From: Solicoccozyma terricola
Taxonomy: Eukaryota; Basidiomycota; Tremellomycetes; Filobasidiales; Piskurozymaceae
DNA length: 47,450 bases
Assembly: GCA_001600875.1 (NCBI GenBank)
Contig: BCLD01000016.1
Location: 714,271 to 761,720, forward strand
Direction of reading: 5' to 3'
Both the position numbers and the translations under genes were made by a program. Numbering within the stretch: the first letter of the stretch is position 1; every line of letters starts with the position of its first letter. This document shows positions 44,671 through 47,450 of this stretch, piece after piece. The notes below the pieces were generated by a model, which was given only the letters and a program-made list of their open reading frames with translations, had not been told where the DNA came from and did no database searches.

Positions 44671-44701
<31 letters not shown>

Positions 44702-45337
44702 GCATGCGGAGACGTAATGAAACTCCAAATCAAAGTCGACGAGAACGGTATCATATCCGATGTTAAATTCAAAACATTTGGATGTGGATCAGCAATCGCT
44801 TCTTCTTCATATATGACTGAAAGAGTTAAAGGTTTATCACTCGATCAAGCGGGTGGAATTAAAAATACAGAAATTGCAAAGGAATTGAGTTTGCCACCGG
44901 TTAAATTACATTGTAGTATGTTGGCAGAGGATGCTATAAGGGTGAGTTTTCCGGGGAGGGGAGAGAGGAGAGGGGTGGAAGGGGTCGATGCCGAGAAGGA
45001 AAAAAAAAGCAACGCGCGTTTTCATCATCGTCGGCTGAGAGATCAAAACCCCCCGCGCCGTCAAACCATCCACTGATCATCTCCCCATCTACGGTTTTTT
45101 CTTCTTCTTCTTCTTCTTCACAACCAGTCCGCCATCAAAGACTACAGGTCTAAACGCGCCAAGGTTTCTGGGACCGTGAGTTTTCCCCTCCTTTCTTTTT
45201 CCCCCGCGTTTCGTTCCGTATTCGGGGTGGAACTATGGGGAACTGATATGAAGCATTAACCCGTCCTTTTTTTTTTCGGTGGATATCAGTTGAATCCAGA
45301 GGTTCCGGCTGATGCTATGGTTGGTGCGTCGGCTTGA
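44274..45337 (+). CDS. ISU1: Mitochondrial Fe-S cluster scaffold Isu1
   Basis: Scaffold on which Nfs1 assembles [2Fe-2S] clusters in the mitochondrial matrix, passed on by Ssq1/Jac1. Exons: 44274-44511, 44703-44941, 45128-45175, 45290-45337; 190 aa. The N-terminal ~50 residues are an Arg/Ser/Thr-rich presequence (SRLIPSRAIIAGPSR). Mature start YHAKVIDHYENPRNVG; cluster ligands in GAPACGDVMKLQ, FKTFGCGSAIASSS and LPPVKLHCSMLAEDAIR, the latter containing the LPPVK Ssq1-binding motif. The final exons give AIKDYRSKRAKVSGT and LNPEVPADAMVGASA. Intron 1 holds C20 and C29 runs just before its acceptor. Cluster-binding residues are all present, so it is a functional scaffold rather than a paralogue. 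Confidence 0.97.
44643..44699. repeat. Poly-C tracts before the ISU1 intron 1 acceptor
   Basis: C20 (44643-44662), then GCCCCCTT, then C29 (44671-44699) immediately before AAG|CATGC. They form the polypyrimidine region of the acceptor. Confidence 0.8.
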
Positions 45338-45976
45338 TGAAAAGAAGGAGGTTGGGGGTGACGGACCAGAGGAATTGGGAAAATGGGCCGCCGCAAAAGG
45401 AGGGGAAAAGGAAAAAAATTCGCGATCGATTTTTTTTTTGGGGGGGCGCAATGGTTCCGCTGGTTACCCAGAAATCCGTCATTGAGCTGCGGGGGAGTAG
45501 GATTGGGGAGTTTTTAAGCAGGAGGGAAGTTTGGGAGGGATTGAAATAGTGATGCGATGCGATGCGATGCGATTCGTGTCCGAATTTAGTCTGGAAATAT
45601 TTCTTCCACTTGACAAAAAAAGAACCCCCATCGAGATCCATGTGGAATGATGGCGAAGAGAGGGGTGGAGGGTATATGTATATATATACTTCTTTTTCTT
45701 TGTCTCTTGTATTTTTCTTATTTTCCGTCTCGAGTTACACGATATGAGTTAGTTCTGTTGTGACATTGTCGTCGTTGGCTACCAGATGGGGGAGAATGAG
45801 TTGTTTTTGTCATCCATGTCATCCATCAGACGACCGGCCGATGCGTGTCATTTCTTCAATCTATATCGATGGGTTCACAAGTACATCTATCCCTCCACCC
45901 TCTATCTACATCCTTTCTCGCGGCATCTTCCCCCCCCCCCCGCCCCCATCAGATTCTATAAAACGTCCTAGACTTC
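45338..45976. other. Convergent 3' gap (639 bp), ISU1 / PYP1-like
   Basis: Contains a GATGC pentamer tandem (about 45551-45572) and a TATATATA stretch near 45676-45687. Frames here have no protein-like features. I see no gene. Confidence 0.45.
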
Positions 45977-47450
45977 CTAGTTCGCTCCGTTGACGACTGG
46001 AATTTCTCGCGATTCTTCAGAGAGAATTTGAGGGATAGTTTCTTCACCTTTAACTACCTGCTGAACTCGAGCAAGGACTTTTTTGCTGTTTGGACCAAAA
46101 CCCCCAGAGAACCGTTATCCCGGGTCAGTCATCGAAAAAGAGAAGGAGGTCCAAGGATGATTAACACTGAGACGCGAAAAAAAGACTCACAAATCACGGA
46201 ATTCAACATGCTTGATGTGTTCTTTCCGACAGTAATTGGCGAGATCGGAATGACCTTCCTCGTTGAGTTTCACAAAAAGGAGATCAGCGTGTGCAGCTGC
46301 TGACATGTCTGATCCATCGCAAAGACAAGATTGGGTTGAGATTTAGCTCAATGTGTGTGTCTCTCGGGTCGAAGGGACAGGAGGAGGACCATACCGGATA
46401 CACCATCACCACAGAAAAAAAGGGTGGGCTTGGAAGGTAGATCTCGGTATGGCAGGATCGCCTTGGATTTATCATGACCAAAGCCGCTGTACGCCGCGCC
46501 GGAGAGGGGGGGGGGGGATCTCAATCAGTATCCTACCGACCGATCGATCGGTGGACCTCGATCTAAACTCACCTCTCCGGATGACGATAAACGATCTCCC
46601 ACGTCTTTCCCACCTTTTCAGGATCGGTGTATTCGACGTCGTTAGCGATGATCTCGATCTCTGCGGCTTCTTCTGGAGTCATCAGATTCGTAAGCACGGC
46701 TCGAATGATAGGAGCCATGCCTCTGTGGGTTGGGGGTTTTCGGCATGAGCTGCTTATTAAACGCCTGAGGTTGAAACGCCCGAGAGAAGATCTTACGAGG
46801 AAACAATGATCACTGGGACTCCATTGCTTTTACACCATCGGTAAAACTCTTGAAATCCAGGATCGAGCTTGATATCTGCGAATCGCAAGAACATCCCACA
46901 TCAGGAGGGTCTTCGAGGTCATTAATCTTGACATTAATCGCTTCGCAATCCACCCACTCTTCCTCAAGATCTCCTTGCATTCCTCGAATGGCACATGGAC
47001 GCTGTCTAGCATGCCACGAAATGAGTCTCGGAAAGTACTTTCACCCGAAAGGACTTTTTGGTTCTCCGCTTTTCTGTGCAAAGTGAGGTGTGCCTTGCAT
47101 CAGGTAGGGAGATCTGTAGCGGTTGGGGGGGGGGGGGATCAAAACCGACCTCTTCTCAACGCCATAACCTGTGGAACGTCGGGGAGAAGGGGATGAGGAG
47201 AAAGTCAGACTACATTGTCCCTGTCTGGCAATATCCACCGCTGTCTCTCAAGCTCACCAAGGTTGTCAGTCATGACTGCGACGTGAAACCATTGCTCATA
47301 TCAATAAATCTATCCTGGAAAGCGAGGACTGAGCTGGGGGGGGGGGGGGTCGAGTCCTTGTCGGTGATCGTTCCATCCTATCAAGGGGGGGGGGGGGGGG
47401 CAGGCAAAGGTCAGCGTGAGGCAGATTTGTGGGCGCGGGGGGGGGGGGGG
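45977..47450 (-). CDS. PYP1: HAD-superfamily phosphatase, Pyp1/YNL010W-like (5' end beyond window)
   Basis: HAD phosphatase of the fungal YNL010W/Pyp1 family (sugar-alcohol phosphate phosphatase). Exons I can splice (minus): 47351-47377 (provisional), 47258-47275, 47150-47168, 46958-47073, 46797-46875, 46573-46722, 46395-46486, 46191-46308, 45977-46085. Reads DGTITDKDS (nucleophile loop), MTDNLGYGVEKR, STFRDSFRGMLDSVHVPFEECKEILRKNIKLDPGFQEFY, VPVIIVSSGMAPIIRAVL, ESGFGHDKSKAIL and LFFCGDGVSDMSAA, the expected HAD order, then a 36-codon tail ending PVVNGAN. The step from DKDS to YMTDN cannot be spliced: a poly-C stretch interrupts the region about 47276-47350 with no usable donor, and further G runs reach the window edge. 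Metabolic role is from the family only. Confidence 0.85.

Overview
This 47.45 kb window is nuclear DNA from an intron-rich basidiomycete, most likely a tremellomycete yeast (Cryptococcus/Kwoniella-like). Almost every gene is cut by several 41-120 nt introns with GTGAGT-type donors. The proteins are fungal housekeeping proteins, intergenic gaps are short, and many introns carry long G or C homopolymers. Genus is my inference. I see no rRNA, tRNA, CRISPR, prokaryotic operon or intact transposon.

I resolved 20 genes by splicing exons by hand and checking that phases close; for complete models the summed exon lengths give an open frame from ATG to stop. Left to right: MON1 (+, 5' cut by the window); a beta-lactamase-fold serine hydrolase (-); HTS1 histidyl-tRNA synthetase (-); an Snm1/Rpr2-like zinc-ribbon protein (-); UTP17/NAN1 (-), whose introns hold one strong and one possible box C/D snoRNA; a Pex14/17-like membrane protein (+); COQ7 (-); VMA12 (+); a small SET-domain protein (-); a disordered Gly/Asn/Gln-rich protein (+); a Mn-type CDF metal transporter (-); TFB1 (+); LEA1/U2A' (-); FBA1 (-); a six-TM fungal membrane protein (+); complex I NDUFB10-like (+); phosphoacetylglucosamine mutase (-); Polo-like kinase CDC5 (+); an extended SDR reductase (-); ISU1 (+); PYP1-like HAD phosphatase (-, runs off the right edge). 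A further 52-codon ORF at 22976-23134 is uncertain.

The genes are unlinked housekeeping functions (vacuole fusion, translation, rRNA processing, ubiquinone, V-ATPase assembly, TFIIH, splicing, glycolysis, UDP-GlcNAc synthesis, mitosis, Fe-S clusters), so there is no pathway cluster.

The most unusual content is in the introns. (1) A degenerate repeat family (core GCGAACGNAGYGAGCA) fills four unusually long introns, in the SET, disordered-protein, CDF and FBA1 genes. It always lies in the same orientation relative to transcription, and three copies share a GCTCCC-GTTA-GGGAGC hairpin block. (2) A UTP17 intron encodes a box C/D snoRNA with an 8-bp terminal stem and a guide matching the 5.8S rRNA site equivalent to human Gm75. 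(3) The CDF gene reads correctly only with 1-nt and 6-nt microexons, and its neighbour needs a 4-nt one. (4) LEA1 uses a GC-AG intron. (5) dG/dC runs up to 80 nt sit mostly in introns. (6) CACGTG motifs recur in five of the seven divergent promoters.
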